DNA of 5,316 bases from Anaerolineae bacterium. Its GTDB lineage: Bacteria > Chloroflexota > Anaerolineae > JAFGEY01. The stretch covers positions 1 through 5,316 of the forward strand of contig JAFGJF010000309.1 in NCBI GenBank assembly GCA_016929205.1, written 5' to 3'. Below the pieces are notes generated by a model, which made no database searches, was not told the origin of the DNA, and saw only the letters and a program-made list of their open reading frames with translations. The position numbers and the translations under genes were made by a program. Below are positions 5,087 through 5,316 of this stretch, piece by piece. The first letter of the stretch is position 1, and every line of letters starts with the position of its first letter.

Positions 5087-5316
5087 ATGACCGTTCTCGA
5101 AAAACTCAATGTCGGCATCGTCGGTGCGGCCGGGCGTGGCGCCAGCTTTCGCGCTCCGTTCGATGCCCATCCGGTGGCGCGCATCCACGCCGTGTGCGAC
5201 CTGCGCCAGGATGCGCTGGCCCAAGCGGCGGAAAAGCTGGGTGCGACGGAAACGTACACCGACTATGCACACATGCTGGCCAAATCCGACATCGACGCCG
5301 TCGTCATTGGCACGCC
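5087..5316 (+). CDS. Gfo/Idh/MocA-family oxidoreductase, N-terminal part (3' end outside the window)
   Basis: The frame opens at ATG 5087 and stays open to the window edge, giving 76 complete codons. The product begins MTVLEKLNVGIVGAAGRGAS, a Rossmann dinucleotide-binding start (GIVGAAGRG, 10-18). It continues with VARIHAVCDLRQDAL, where D45 is the usual residue that reads the cofactor ribose, and ends in DIDAVVIGTP, the strand that leads to the family's 'TPxxxH' turn. GGAGG at 5077-5081 with a 5-nt spacer supports the start. The catalytic EKP motif and C-terminal domain lie beyond the edge. It is a second, clearly divergent member of the family already present at 3698-4711 and may start a new operon divergent from the cupin. 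A bulged hairpin (5052-5059 with 5065-5071) lies just ahead of the ribosome binding site. Confidence 0.88.
   Translation, partial: MTVLEKLNVGIVGAAGRGASFRAPFDAHPVARIHAVCDLRQDALAQAAEKLGATETYTDYAHMLAKSDIDAVVIGT

Overview
The window is about 60% GC and gene-dense, and looks like part of a carbohydrate-use locus of a free-living bacterium. I would guess an uncultured Chloroflexota (Anaerolineae-like) or a Planctomycetes-like lineage. The grounds are the gene mix (sulfatase, UxuA-type dehydratase, several xylose-isomerase-like TIM barrels, several Gfo/Idh/MocA oxidoreductases) and the style of a short-repeat intergenic stretch. This is an impression from gene content; no phylogenetic marker is present.

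Layout. Positions 1-403 hold the C-terminal end of a sulfatase. Positions 404-697 are non-coding and contain a striking series of short perfect or near-perfect hairpins (403-631), followed by a good sigma70-type promoter (617-645). That promoter drives a small FmdB-type zinc-ribbon protein (698-937). Positions 938-1094 carry degenerate short tandem repeats, including five consecutive heptads of consensus GCAATAC. Then comes a tight plus-strand operon: a sugar phosphate isomerase/epimerase-like protein (1095-1916), a UxuA-like mannonate dehydratase homologue (1918-2919), a second isomerase/epimerase-like protein (2916-3683) and a Gfo/Idh/MocA oxidoreductase (3698-4711). Spacings are 1 bp, a 4-bp ATGA overlap, and 14 bp. 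A one-domain cupin lies on the minus strand (4708-5001); its stop codon and that of the oxidoreductase share the palindrome CTAG. After an 85-bp divergent region with a dyad symmetry, a second Gfo/Idh/MocA oxidoreductase begins at 5087 and runs off the window.

How the genes may work together. The sulfatase would remove sulfate esters from a polysaccharide or glycoside. The oxidoreductases would interconvert hydroxyl and keto groups on the sugar. The two TIM-barrel proteins would isomerise, epimerise or eliminate, and the UxuA homologue would dehydrate an aldonate such as D-mannonate to 2-keto-3-deoxygluconate. Family assignments rest on motifs seen in the sequence; the exact substrate cannot be read from it. 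The FmdB protein has its own promoter and is probably unrelated to sugar metabolism.

No established novel system is apparent. The least explained part of the window is the hairpin series between the sulfatase and the FmdB gene.
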